Assembly: GCF_030409305.1 (NCBI RefSeq)
Contig: NZ_JAUFPQ010000009.1
Coordinates: 332,643-396,642 of the forward strand
Origin: Halomonas maura
GTDB lineage: Bacteria > Pseudomonadota > Gammaproteobacteria > Pseudomonadales > Halomonadaceae
DNA: 64,000 bases
Reading direction: 5' to 3'
Part shown: piece by piece, positions 6,914 through 15,489 of the stretch
Layout of the letters: the number at the start of each line of letters is the position of its first letter
Position numbering within the stretch: the stretch's first letter is position 1
Notes under the pieces: generated by a model
What the model was told of the DNA's origin: nothing
The model's database searches: none
The model's input: only the letters and a program-made list of their open reading frames with translations
Position numbers and translations under genes: made by a program

Positions 6914-8628
6914 ACCCTCGATTGCGCGTCGGGGTCGCGGGCCAGCGCCCGCCAGGCATCGCGAACGCGACAGTCCTCGCACATCTCCAGCCGCCGGGCG
7001 GCCTCGCCGGCGAAGTGCGGATGATCGGCCAGCTTGGCCTGGATGGCGGCGATGGTGCCGGCGCTGGCGAAGGGCTTGCCGCAATGCAGACAGGCGAAGG
7101 GCGCGTCCTCGTGCAGCACGCGTCGCTCGCCGCGCGACGGGTCGGCCAGCAGTCCCGGCTCCAGGCGGATGGCGTCTTCCGGGCAGGCGGCCTCGCACAG
7201 GCCGCACTGCACGCAGTCGGCCTCGCGGAAGTCGAGACGCGGAGCGTCTCGTCCCGCCCCCAGGGCCGGCGTGGGACAGGTCGCCACGCAGGCCATGCAC
7301 AGGGTGCAGGTCGCCTCGTTGACCGCGACCGACCCATAGGGCGCGCCCGCCGGCAGGGCATGGCGTGCGCCATCCGGGAAGCCGAGTTCGGCGAGGCGGT
7401 CGAGGGCCTGGTCGAGGCGGGCTCGCTTGTCGTCGCCGGTCAGCGCGAGGGGCGTGGTGGTCAGCGTGGCCAGGGCGGGAAGGGCATCGCGACCGGCGCT
7501 GTCGCCGGGGGCCAGGCACACCAGCCGCTCGGGGGCATGGCCCAGGGCCGAGAGCAGCCCCTGCGCCAGCGCCAGTTGGTCGTCGAGGAAGGCCGTCAGC
7601 CGCTCGGGCATGCCGGCGTGGTACTGCAGGCGGACCTCGGCGGCACCGCCGGCCAGGGCGGCGAGCCATTGGTCATGGCCGGCGGCGCCGAGCTCCTCGA
7701 GGGGGATGTCGATCACATGCCCCGCGGCGCTGTCCTCCCCGACCAGCGTCCCGTCCGCGAGGAAGCGCACGACGGGCGTGCGTCCCCCGGCCGCCCGGTA
7801 GGCCGCCAGCCAGCCCAGCAGGGTGTCGAGCTGGCGCGAGGCGGTGGGCTGGCGGTAGCCGATGGCGCCGGTGGGGCAGGCGCTGGCACAGCTGCCCACG
7901 CCGTGGCAGCGGTAGGGGTCGATCTCGATCCAGGCCTCGATGCGGCCCCGGCGACTGGCGATGGCATCGGCGGGACACACCTCGAGACAGCGCGTACAGC
8001 CCGGCTGGCCATTGGCGGCATGGGCACAGCGCTGGGCATCCACCTGGACGTAGCGGGGCTTGTCGAACTCGCCCACCAGCTCGGCGGCCTCGGCCAGGCG
8101 CGTGTCGCGCGCCGCGTCCTCCCAGTGGAAGGCGAGGTAGCCGGGCGGGGGGAGTTCCAGCGCCAGGCAGGGCGCCTCGCCGAGGTCGATGACCAGGTCG
8201 AAATGCGCGCGGCCGGCCAGCAGCCTGGCCAGGTCCAGGGGGCCGCCGGGCGTGTCCAGCGTCGCGCAGAAGCCTCCCAGATAGCCTGTCAAGCGTAGCT
8301 GGTGGCGCTGGTCCCGGCAGAGGGAGTGCTGCGAGAGGTGGTCGGTGGCCGCCAGCAGGGCAGCGTCGTCGCCGTCCTCGCCGGGAGCGAGGGGCTCGCT
8401 GAACAGCAGGCTAAGCGAGCCCAGCGCCGTATCGGCGAGGGCCCTGGCGGCGCGCCGCACGTGGCGTTCGTTGCCGAGCAGCAGGGCATGGCCCTCGCTG
8501 ACATAGCTCAGGGTCTCCGGGGCCAGGTTGACGGGCCAGGAGAGTTGGCGGCGGGCAAGCTCGCGTGCCCGGCGGTTACGGGGCTCGTCCGCCTCGTCCA
8601 CCGCCAGCAGGTCGGTTTGCTGGTTCAT
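6910..8628 (-). CDS. Formate dehydrogenase-associated 4Fe-4S cluster protein
   Basis: This 572-residue soluble protein has several ferredoxin-type cysteine sets: CTRCLEVCPADA (about residue 200), CHGVGSCASACPTGA (about 240), CTLCMACVATCPTPA and CVQCGLCEAACPEDA (about 450-490). A last pair, CLHCGKPF and CEDCRVRDA, lies near the C-terminus. The N-terminal 190 residues have no recognised domain. Similar proteins accompany fdh3-type operons in Shewanella and Pseudomonas relatives. A role in electron transfer or cofactor assembly is inferred. It heads the downstream fdh operon, and its upstream region contains a structured repeat element (8649-8848). Confidence 0.85.
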   Translation of the reverse strand: MNQQTDLLAVDEADEPRNRRARELARRQLSWPVNLAPETLSYVSEGHALLLGNERHVRRAARALADTALGSLSLLFSEPLAPGEDGDDAALLAATDHLSQHSLCRDQRHQLRLTGYLGGFCATLDTPGGPLDLARLLAGRAHFDLVIDLGEAPCLALELPPPGYLAFHWEDAARDTRLAEAAELVGEFDKPRYVQVDAQRCAHAANGQPGCTRCLEVCPADAIASRRGRIEAWIEIDPYRCHGVGSCASACPTGAIGYRQPTASRQLDTLLGWLAAYRAAGGRTPVVRFLADGTLVGEDSAAGHVIDIPLEELGAAGHDQWLAALAGGAAEVRLQYHAGMPERLTAFLDDQLALAQGLLSALGHAPERLVCLAPGDSAGRDALPALATLTTTPLALTGDDKRARLDQALDRLAELGFPDGARHALPAGAPYGSVAVNEATCTLCMACVATCPTPALGAGRDAPRLDFREADCVQCGLCEAACPEDAIRLEPGLLADPSRGERRVLHEDAPFACLHCGKPFASAGTIAAIQAKLADHPHFAGEAARRLEMCEDCRVRDAWRALARDPDAQSRV

Positions 8629-8648
8629 GTAGCCTCACGGTCTACGCC

Positions 8649-8848
8649 TTGTCTGAAAACTGCCTGCGCTCGCCCATCCGGCGTTAAAAATCGGCTCGTG
8701 CGCGAGCCCGGTTAAAGTACTCATTTACACCGCGTAAACTCCGTCTTTTCTCCGATTTTTGCCTTGTGACCCACATGGATGTGGGAAATGCGTTGGCCCG
8801 CCGGGAGCGGGCCTAGCCCTGGCCATCGCTCGTCGACTTTTCAGACAA
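8649..8848. repeat. MITE-like element with 11-bp terminal inverted repeats and nested hairpins
   Basis: TTGTCTGAAAA at 8649-8659 is exactly complementary to TTTTCAGACAA at 8838-8848. Between them lie nested inverted repeats: GGCTCG/CGAGCC (8693-8708), CCCACAT/ATGTGGG (about 8770-8785), TTTAC/GTAAA (about 8724-8739), and AAAAATCGG paired with CCGATTTTT. The span has no coding frame. It separates DUF3306 from the iron-sulfur gene and must hold the promoter of the latter. It could be a small non-autonomous element or a structured leader. Confidence 0.55.
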
Positions 8849-8883
8849 AGCTTAGATGCGCGTTTTTATTATGTAATGCTCAT

Positions 8884-9501
8884 TCATCGAGTCTTGTTGG
8901 GTTTTCCCGTTCTCGCCAATGATCCTTGGTCTAAGGGGGAGGCGCCGGCATCCGGCGAGGGCGACGTGGTTGCCTCGTCGTCCACCGGGTGGCCGCTCCC
9001 GTCGTTCGCCCGTGTCTCGACACGGGCGGCGTCGTCCCCGGGGGAGGCGGCGGGATCGCTGGCGACCTCGCGGGGCTCGCCGGCCGTCCCGTCATCACGC
9101 TCGTCGGCGGGGGCGTCGAGCCAGCGGCGCAGGCGTTGCGCGGCCTGGCCCGCCAGTGGCGTGAGGGTGCGACGGAAATCCTGGTCATAGTCATCGAGGC
9201 CATCGCGGATTCCGTAATGCTCGGCGGCGAAGAGGCGCTTCAGGGCGCGTCGGCGCAGGCCGGCGCTGACCCCGGGCGCCATGAAGGCGGTGATATCGCT
9301 GCCCGCCGGCAGGCTGTCGGGGTCGGGAAGCTGCGCCTCGGGGTCGCTGGCCGGCCTCTGCGGGGCCGCGACGGGCTCGGTGTCGGGGGCGGCCTCGGCT
9401 TCCAGGCGCCCCTCACGCACCGGGGGCGCCGCCGCGTCGTCGATCTCGTCGTCGCCGATGACGCCCCGCTTGCGCCGGGACCAACGCTGCCAATGGCTCA
9501 T
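8884..9501 (-). CDS. DUF3306 family protein
   Basis: The 205-residue product starts MSHWQRWSRRKRGVIGDDEI, an N-terminus typical of DUF3306. A central SDITAFMAPGVSAGLRRRALKRLF and GLDDYDQDFRR (residues about 75-115) form the conserved core. The C-terminal 80 residues are acidic and low in complexity. No enzymatic motif is visible. DUF3306 genes occur with DUF3305 in formate dehydrogenase clusters and are presumed accessory. The start overlaps the DUF3305 stop by 4 nt (ATGA). Confidence 0.87.
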   Translation of the reverse strand: MSHWQRWSRRKRGVIGDDEIDDAAAPPVREGRLEAEAAPDTEPVAAPQRPASDPEAQLPDPDSLPAGSDITAFMAPGVSAGLRRRALKRLFAAEHYGIRDGLDDYDQDFRRTLTPLAGQAAQRLRRWLDAPADERDDGTAGEPREVASDPAASPGDDAARVETRANDGSGHPVDDEATTSPSPDAGASPLDQGSLARTGKPNKTR

Positions 9502-9926
9502 GGGGTGTGCTCCCGGGCACGGCCGGCGCCCTTGCGCTTCTTCTTGCGCCCCTCGTCGGCCGCCTCGCCATGGCGGGCCAGGTAGGCCTCGAGCCAGACC
9601 TGGATCGCCAGGGGCATGGCGACCTCCAGCACGCGCTGCTCGCCGTCCAGCCAGGCCGCGGCCACCTCCTGGCTGGCGGTGATCGACGCGGGCCTTGGCT
9701 CGGCGTCGGCATCGCCGGCGTTGACGAACAACCGCGGCGAGTCCGAGGCCAGGTTGAAGCGATAGGCGGCCCGCTCGGTGCGGGTGAGCTGCAGGTCCAG
9801 GGGGTGGGGGGCGCCATCCCCGGACACGAGATCGGCGACTCGCCAGCGGGTCGCGGTGAAGCCCTTGCTGGTGACGCGGTCGGCGCGCAGGGAAACACTG
9901 AGTCGTCGAGTGGTGCCGGTGCTCAT
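9498..9926 (-). CDS. DUF3305 family protein
   Basis: The 142-residue product carries the DUF3305 features TRWRVADLV near residue 30, LQLTRTERAAYRFNLASDSPRLFV near residues 46-69 and ITASQEVAAAWLDGEQRVL. The C-terminus is strongly basic (EGRKKKRKGAGR). The function is unknown but the family is tied to formate dehydrogenase maturation loci. The ATG at 9926 follows AGGAGTCACGGC, a good ribosome-binding site. It is divergent from fdhD across a 90-bp gap that must hold both promoters. Confidence 0.87.
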   Translation of the reverse strand: MSTGTTRRLSVSLRADRVTSKGFTATRWRVADLVSGDGAPHPLDLQLTRTERAAYRFNLASDSPRLFVNAGDADAEPRPASITASQEVAAAWLDGEQRVLEVAMPLAIQVWLEAYLARHGEAADEGRKKKRKGAGRAREHTP

Positions 9927-10016
9927 GCCGTGACTCCTGAGGGTTTCCCTGCAGTAAAGACACGGCGGGCGGGGAATGCCATCATCGTCATCAACGCCAT
10001 CGCTGGAGTCCCTCGC

Positions 10017-10868
10017 ATGCACGACATCCACCTGAGCCACGCCCGGCTGCCGGCCACGCTCGAGATCACCGTCGTCGACGAGTTCGGCGAGGCCCGCCCA
10101 CAGGCGATCGCCGCGGAGCGGGCCCTGACGGTCTACCTCAACAAGCGCGAGATCGTCACCCTGATGACCCTGGGGGCGGATCCCGAGGCGCTGGTGGTGG
10201 GCTACCTGCGCAACCAGGGCCTGCTGGGGAACATCGAGGATCTTCAGGCGGTGCAGGTGGACTGGGAGGTGGAGGCCGCCGCCGTGGTGACCCGCCGCCT
10301 GCCCGAGGACCTGGAGGAGCGGCTCGGTCAGCGCACGGTGACCACCGGCTGCGGCCAGGGCACCGTCTTCGGGCGCCTGCTGGAGGCCACCTCGTTGACG
10401 CCGTTGCCCCGCACCCGGCTGCGCCAGTCGGTGCTCTATGGGTTGCTGGAGAACCTCGGCGCCTACAACGCGACCTATCGCAGCGCGGGTGCCGTGCACG
10501 GCTGCGCCCTGTGTCGCCAGTCGGCGGTGCTGGATTTCGTCGAGGACGTGGGGCGGCACAATGCCGTGGATACCCTGGCGGGGCGCCAGTGGCTGGGCCG
10601 CGAGCAGGCGCAGGCGGCGCCGGACATCTTCTACACCACCGGCCGGCTGACCTCGGAGATGGTGCTCAAGGTGGCCCAGATGGGCATCGGCGTGCTGGTG
10701 TCACGCTCCGGCGTGACCCAGAAGGGCGTCGAGCTCGCCGAGCGGTTCGGGGTGCTGCTGGTGGCGCGGGCCAAGGGCCGCCACTTCCAGGCCATCGGTG
10801 GCGAGGGGCGCCTGGAGCTGGATGCCATGCCCGCGCGGCGGCCCGGCGACCGCCCGGGGCGGGCGTGA
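10017..10868 (+). CDS. fdhD: Formate dehydrogenase accessory sulfurtransferase FdhD
   Basis: The 283-residue product transfers sulfur from a cysteine desulfurase to the molybdenum cofactor of formate dehydrogenase. The family landmarks are ALTVYLNKREIVTLM near residue 40, VTTGCGQGT near residue 110, and the CxxC loop VHGCALCRQ (near residue 165). EDVGRHNAVDTLAG and FYTTGRLTSEMVLK follow. It is the only plus-strand gene in the fdh region and starts with GGAG upstream of ATG 10017; no other in-frame ATG lies nearby. It stops 10 nt from the convergent XRE-cupin gene. Confidence 0.96.
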   Translation: MHDIHLSHARLPATLEITVVDEFGEARPQAIAAERALTVYLNKREIVTLMTLGADPEALVVGYLRNQGLLGNIEDLQAVQVDWEVEAAAVVTRRLPEDLEERLGQRTVTTGCGQGTVFGRLLEATSLTPLPRTRLRQSVLYGLLENLGAYNATYRSAGAVHGCALCRQSAVLDFVEDVGRHNAVDTLAGRQWLGREQAQAAPDIFYTTGRLTSEMVLKVAQMGIGVLVSRSGVTQKGVELAERFGVLLVARAKGRHFQAIGGEGRLELDAMPARRPGDRPGRA

Positions 10869-10877
10869 GCGTCGCCG

Positions 10878-11510
10878 CTAGCGGCCATCCCGGGGGGTGC
10901 AGACCGACAGCACCACGGCGTCCTCTTCGCTGACCGACACCAGGGCGTGCCCCATGTCGCTGTCGAAGTAGATGCTGTCGCCCTTGACCAGGCGCAGCGG
11001 TTCGTAGAACTCGGAGAACAGCAGGATCTCGCCTTCGAGCACCATCATGAACTCCTCGCCGTCGTGGCGCACCCACTGGCAGAAATCCTCGAAGCGTCGT
11101 GCCCGCACGATCGTCTTGAAGGGGATCATGCGCTTCTGGGCCAGCTCGCAGCTGAGCAGCTCGTGCTCGTAGGTGGGCGTGGGGTGCAACTGGCCCTCGC
11201 CGCGGCGGGTCAGGTCACGACGGCCCATGGTGCGCGTCTTGGACTTGGGCTGGGAGAGCAGTTGCGGCAGGTCGATATCGAGACCGCTGATCAGCTTCTG
11301 CACGGCACTGAAGGTCGGCGATATCTGGTCGTTCTCGATCTTGGACAGGGTGGAGCGCGCCAGGCCGGTGCGTTCGCTGACGTCGCCCAGGGTCCACTGG
11401 TTGGCCAGGCGGATCTCGCGGAGGCGTTCGCCGAGTCGCTGGGGCTCGACGAAGGGCTTGCGCCCCGAGGCGATGCGTAGGGCGGCGTCCTGATCGTTGG
11501 TGGCGGGCAT
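10878..11510 (-). CDS. XRE-family regulator with C-terminal cupin domain
   Basis: The 210-residue product has an N-terminal helix-turn-helix (LGERLREIRLANQWTLGDVSERTGLARSTLSKIENDQ, residues about 26-62) and a C-terminal cupin barrel (about 120-205, with GEEFMMVLEGEILLF and GDSIYFDSDMGHAL). This architecture is used by regulators such as PuuR and SutR that sense small metabolites; the ligand here is unknown. The ATG at 11510 is preferred over one at 11552 because a GGAAAC/GTTTCC palindrome lies between them at 11526-11539 and is better placed outside the gene. It follows the deacetylase gene on the same strand, which may be part of its regulon. Confidence 0.9.
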   Translation of the reverse strand: MPATNDQDAALRIASGRKPFVEPQRLGERLREIRLANQWTLGDVSERTGLARSTLSKIENDQISPTFSAVQKLISGLDIDLPQLLSQPKSKTRTMGRRDLTRRGEGQLHPTPTYEHELLSCELAQKRMIPFKTIVRARRFEDFCQWVRHDGEEFMMVLEGEILLFSEFYEPLRLVKGDSIYFDSDMGHALVSVSEEDAVVLSVCTPRDGR

Positions 11511-11525
11511 GCGGCATTCACTATC

Positions 11526-11539
11526 GGAAACAGGTTTCC
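11526..11539. promoter_or_regulatory. Perfect GGAAAC-AG-GTTTCC palindrome, probable operator
   Basis: A 14-bp perfect dyad lies 16 bp before the chosen start of the XRE-cupin gene. With a second GTTTCC/GGAAAC dyad 100 bp upstream it suggests autoregulation. Confidence 0.55.
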
Positions 11540-11636
11540 TACAGAATACCATATCCCCGGCGACCGTCGGGCCCGGGAACGACGCCTGTCAGGGCGATGA
11601 CGACGGCCTCGGACGGTGGGGCACGCTGCCCGGGAT

Positions 11637-11656
11637 GTTTCCCGCCCCGAGGAAAC
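11637..11656. promoter_or_regulatory. Second GTTTCC-N8-GGAAAC dyad
   Basis: The half-sites of 11526-11539 recur here in everted order with an 8-bp spacer, between the deacetylase stop and the regulator start. It is a candidate second binding site for the XRE-cupin protein. Confidence 0.45.
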
Positions 11657-11668
11657 CTGCGGCGTCGC

Positions 11669-12601
11669 TCAGGCGAACGGCAGGCCAAGCAGCGCCTTGA
11701 GGTGGGCCTCCGCACCGCGACCCAGGGCGTCCGGGTCGTAGCCCCCCTCGAGCACCGAGACCAGGCGGTTGTCCGCATAGAGGGCGGCGATCTCCATGGC
11801 CAGCCGGGTGACCCAGTGATAGTCCTCGTCCTCGAGGCACAGCTCGGCCAGGGGATCCTCGCGATGCGCATCGAAGCCCGCCGAGACCAGTACGAGCTCG
11901 GGCTTGAAGGCATGCAGGGCCGGCAGCCAGTCGTCCTCGATGGCGCGGCGGAAGGTCGGCCCGTCGGTGCCGGCGTCCAGCGGCGTGTTGATCACGTTCC
12001 GGGACTCGCTGCGCAGGTAGCGCCAGGGATAGAAGGGATACTGGAAGCTGGTGCAGACCAGCACCTCCGGGTCGTCCTGGAAGATGTCGATGGTGCCGTT
12101 GCACTGGTGGACATCGAAGTCGAGGATCGCCACCCGTCGCACGCCGTACTTGGCCCTGGCGTGGGCGGCGCCCACCGCCACGTTGTTGTAGAAGCAGAAG
12201 CCCATGGCGTCGGTGGCCTCGGCGTGATGGCCGGGCGGGCGCACGGCACAGAAGACGTTGTCGGCCTGCTGGCGGAACACCAGGTCGACGCCCCGCACCA
12301 CCGCGCCGGCGGCCAGCCGGGCCGCCAGCAGGGTATCGGGATTCATCAGCGTATCGCCGTCCAGGGCCACGATGCCGTGCTCGGGGAGGCACTTGTCCAG
12401 GGCCCGCAGGTGACGCAGGGGATGGACCCGGGCCAGCTGCTCCTCGGTGGCTTCCCGGGCGTCCGACTGCATGGTCTGCTGGAGGATGCCGCTGAGCATC
12501 AGCCGCGCGCGGATCGCCTCGAGGCGCAGCGGGCTTTCCGGGTGTTCGGGCCCCATATGGTGCCGCTGACAATCGGGATGGGAGAGGTAGGCCGTTATCA
12601 T
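11669..12601 (-). CDS. Histone deacetylase family protein
   Basis: The 310-residue product belongs to the zinc-dependent HDAC/AcuC/acetylpolyamine amidohydrolase superfamily, which removes acetyl groups from lysines or polyamines. Landmarks are HPESPLRLEAI (residues 20-30), RPPGHHAEATDAMGFCFYNN with His125-His126, the zinc ligands Asp163 and His165 in LDFDVHQCNGT, Asp244 in SAGFDAHREDPL, and the catalytic Tyr in LEGGYD. The usual second His of DVHHGNGT is Gln and the Gly is Cys, a variant. It is divergent from a Pat-type acetyltransferase 106 bp away, which suggests it reverses protein acetylation. A polyamine substrate is possible. Confidence 0.92.
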   Translation of the reverse strand: MITAYLSHPDCQRHHMGPEHPESPLRLEAIRARLMLSGILQQTMQSDAREATEEQLARVHPLRHLRALDKCLPEHGIVALDGDTLMNPDTLLAARLAAGAVVRGVDLVFRQQADNVFCAVRPPGHHAEATDAMGFCFYNNVAVGAAHARAKYGVRRVAILDFDVHQCNGTIDIFQDDPEVLVCTSFQYPFYPWRYLRSESRNVINTPLDAGTDGPTFRRAIEDDWLPALHAFKPELVLVSAGFDAHREDPLAELCLEDEDYHWVTRLAMEIAALYADNRLVSVLEGGYDPDALGRGAEAHLKALLGLPFA

Positions 12602-12707
12602 GCACGCGCTCCGGGTCGATGACGATCACCTTAGGCGTGGCGGGGCCTTGCAGGACAGTGTCAATAAGTCGTACACAGGGGACTGCCCGCATCCGATGGA
12701 GGAGCCC

Positions 12708-15455
12708 ATGAGTACCCGCTTCCTGCACCACTTCTTCGAGCCGCGCACCATCGCGGTGATCGGTGCCTCCGAGAAGCCGCAATCCATGGGCGGACTGGTG
12801 ATGCGCAACCTCCGCGAAGGGGACTTTCCCGGCACGCTCTGGGCCGTCAACCCCAAGGGCTATGAGCGGGTCTTCGGCGAACCCTGTGTCACGCGGGTCT
12901 CCCGGCTACCGGAGGTGCCCGACCTGGCGGTGATCTGCTCGCCGGTGGAGACGGTCCCGCGACTGATCGACCAGCTCGGTCGTTTCGGCGTGCGTGCCGC
13001 TCTGGTGCTGTCGGGCGGCGCCCACCTGGACGACGAGCGTGGCGACGAGGGCTCGATCCGCGGGCGGATGCTGGCGGCGGCCCGGGCGTCGGGAATCCGC
13101 GTGCTGGGCCCGGAGTGCATGGGGTTGATCGTGCCGGGGCGCCGGCTCAATGCCTCCTATGCCAGCCAGCCCGTGAAGAAGGGCCGCGTGGCCTACCTGG
13201 GGCAGTCCGGCATGCTCGGCAACGCCATGATCGACTGGGCCGCCGGCCGCGGCATCGGCTTCTCGCACCTGCTGACGGTGGGCGACAGCGTCGATGTGCT
13301 GTTGCCCGATCTGATCGACTACATCAACCAGTTCGCGCCGACCCAGGCCATCCTGCTGCATCTCGAGCGGATCCTCGACGCCCAGCATTTCATGACCGCG
13401 CTGCGCGATGCCTCGCGCCATCGGCTGGTCCTGGCCATCAAGAGCGGGCGCACCGCCGAGTCGGATATCTCCGGCCTGCCGCCGACCCCGGGCATCGCCA
13501 ACCGCGACCAGGTCTTCGATGCCGCCTTCGCCCGGGCCGGGGTGGTGCGGGTCGATGACTCCGATGAGCTGTTCGACGCCCTCGAGACGCTGTCGCGCAT
13601 GAAGCCGCTGCGTGGCGATCGCCTGGCGGTGGTCGCCAACGGCCTGGGGCCGGCCATGCTGGCCATCGACAAGCTGATCGGTGCCGGGGGCCGGCTGGCC
13701 GGCTTCAGCGAGGCGACCCGTCGGGCGCTGCGCCGCGACGACGTGGACATCAGCAAGCCCGGGGAAAACCCAGTGGACCTGGGAGGCAACGCCACGCCGG
13801 AGCGCTTCGTCGAGGCGCTGGCGCTGGTGGCCGCCGATCCGGGCGTGAATGCGGTGCTGGTGGTGCATGCGCCGACCCGCCTGGCGCCCTCCCGGGCTAC
13901 CGCCCAGGCGATCATCGCCGCGCGCAAGCGCTTTCGCCGTAACCTGCTGACCAGCTGGATGGGGCTCGAGGAGGCGTTGCCGGCGCGCCACGAGTGCAAT
14001 CTCGCCGGCATCCCGACCTATACCTCGCCCGAGAAGGCGGTCAGGGCGTTCATGCATATGGTCGACTACCAGCGGGTCCAGGCCCTGCTGCAGCAGACGC
14101 CGCCGAGCCTGCCGTTCGCCACCACGGCGGAGATCCGCCGTCGCTGCCGGACCCTGCTCGACGAGGTTCGCGCCCGGCAACGGGAATGCCTGCTGCATTC
14201 CGAGACCGCCCGGGTGCTCGAGGCCTATGGCATCCCGGTGGCCCCGCGTCACTATGTCGGCACGCCGGCGGAGGCCGCCGAGGCGGCGACGACTCTCGAG
14301 GGGGCGATGGCCCTGAAGGTGGTCCATGACGGCAACTGCCGGCCGTTTCGCTACCGCCAGCATCCGCACAAGATCTCGGCCGGCCTGCTCCAGGATCTGA
14401 CCACGCCGGCGCAGGTGGCCGAGGGCGTCACCCGGCTGGGCGACAAGGTCGCGGAGAAGTTTCCCGAGTTTCGCGTGCGGGAGTACTGCCTGCAGCCGAT
14501 GCAGCGGGGCAAGCACTCCATGCAGTTGAGTGCCGGCATCACCCGGGACCCGGTCTTCGGCCCGCTCATCGTGTTCGGCATCGGCGGCTACAAGGTCAAT
14601 ATCCTGGCCGATCGCCAGGTCGCCTTGCCGCCGCTCAATATCAGCCTGGCGGCCGACCTGGTCGGCCGCACCCATGCCGCCCGGCTGATCCGCGAGCATT
14701 CCCGCGATCCCGAGCGGGACCTCGAGCGCATCGGCAAGCTGCTGGTCACCCTGTCGCAGATGGCCAGCGACCTGATCGAACTGCGCGGCCTGGAGCTCAA
14801 CCCGCTGTTGCTCAATCGCGATGGCCTGGTGGCGGTGGACTTCGCCATGGACCTGGGCCGGCCCGCGCGCTTCGCGATCATGCCCTATCCCGAGGAACTG
14901 CGCGAATGGGTGACCCTCAACAACGGCTGGGACGTGGAGGTGCGTCCCATCCGCGCCGAGGATGCGCCGCTGATCACCCGCTTCCATACCCGGCTCTCCG
15001 AGGAGAGCATCCGCTTCCGCTACTTCCACCACAAGGCCGACCTGACCCAGCGCGACCTGTCGATGCTGTCGCACATCAACTATGACCGCCAGATGGCCTT
15101 CATCGCCGAACACCCGCTGGAGGACGGCGGCAAGCAGATGCTGGGGGTGGTGCGCGTGTGGAACGATGCGGACAACATCCGCACCGAGTTCTCGATCATC
15201 ATTCGCGACGACCTGCAGGGGCTGGGCATCGGCAGCCTGCTGATGGAAAAGATGATCCGCTACTGTCGGAGCGTCGGCACCCTGGAGATGATCGGCAAGA
15301 TCATGGTCGACAACCACCCGATGCGCTCGCTGATGAAGCACCTCGGCTTCACCCAGCGCTACAACATGGAGGAGCAGGTGATCGATGCCGTGCTGCGCCT
15401 CAACGAGCCGCAGAGCGACTGGCAGCGCCACCGGCTGGAGAGCCAGCCGGATTGA
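12708..15455 (+). CDS. Pat-type protein lysine acetyltransferase (NDP-forming acyl-CoA synthetase-like plus GNAT)
   Basis: The 915-residue protein has a CoA-binding Rossmann domain (RTIAVIGASEKPQSMGG near residue 16), a succinyl-CoA-ligase-like middle, and an ATP-grasp domain (about 480-690). A C-terminal GNAT domain (about 745-890) shows IIIRDDLQGLGIGSLLMEKM. This is the architecture and size of E. coli PatZ/YfiQ (886 aa), which acetylates lysines such as that of acetyl-CoA synthetase. An active ADP-forming synthetase role cannot be excluded. ATG 12708 is chosen because GGAGG lies 5 nt upstream. It is divergent from the HDAC-family gene. Confidence 0.9.
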   Translation: MSTRFLHHFFEPRTIAVIGASEKPQSMGGLVMRNLREGDFPGTLWAVNPKGYERVFGEPCVTRVSRLPEVPDLAVICSPVETVPRLIDQLGRFGVRAALVLSGGAHLDDERGDEGSIRGRMLAAARASGIRVLGPECMGLIVPGRRLNASYASQPVKKGRVAYLGQSGMLGNAMIDWAAGRGIGFSHLLTVGDSVDVLLPDLIDYINQFAPTQAILLHLERILDAQHFMTALRDASRHRLVLAIKSGRTAESDISGLPPTPGIANRDQVFDAAFARAGVVRVDDSDELFDALETLSRMKPLRGDRLAVVANGLGPAMLAIDKLIGAGGRLAGFSEATRRALRRDDVDISKPGENPVDLGGNATPERFVEALALVAADPGVNAVLVVHAPTRLAPSRATAQAIIAARKRFRRNLLTSWMGLEEALPARHECNLAGIPTYTSPEKAVRAFMHMVDYQRVQALLQQTPPSLPFATTAEIRRRCRTLLDEVRARQRECLLHSETARVLEAYGIPVAPRHYVGTPAEAAEAATTLEGAMALKVVHDGNCRPFRYRQHPHKISAGLLQDLTTPAQVAEGVTRLGDKVAEKFPEFRVREYCLQPMQRGKHSMQLSAGITRDPVFGPLIVFGIGGYKVNILADRQVALPPLNISLAADLVGRTHAARLIREHSRDPERDLERIGKLLVTLSQMASDLIELRGLELNPLLLNRDGLVAVDFAMDLGRPARFAIMPYPEELREWVTLNNGWDVEVRPIRAEDAPLITRFHTRLSEESIRFRYFHHKADLTQRDLSMLSHINYDRQMAFIAEHPLEDGGKQMLGVVRVWNDADNIRTEFSIIIRDDLQGLGIGSLLMEKMIRYCRSVGTLEMIGKIMVDNHPMRSLMKHLGFTQRYNMEEQVIDAVLRLNEPQSDWQRHRLESQPD

Positions 15456-15489
15456 TGGCCCCCGCCGAGGAGGCGAGGGCGCTCGCCGT

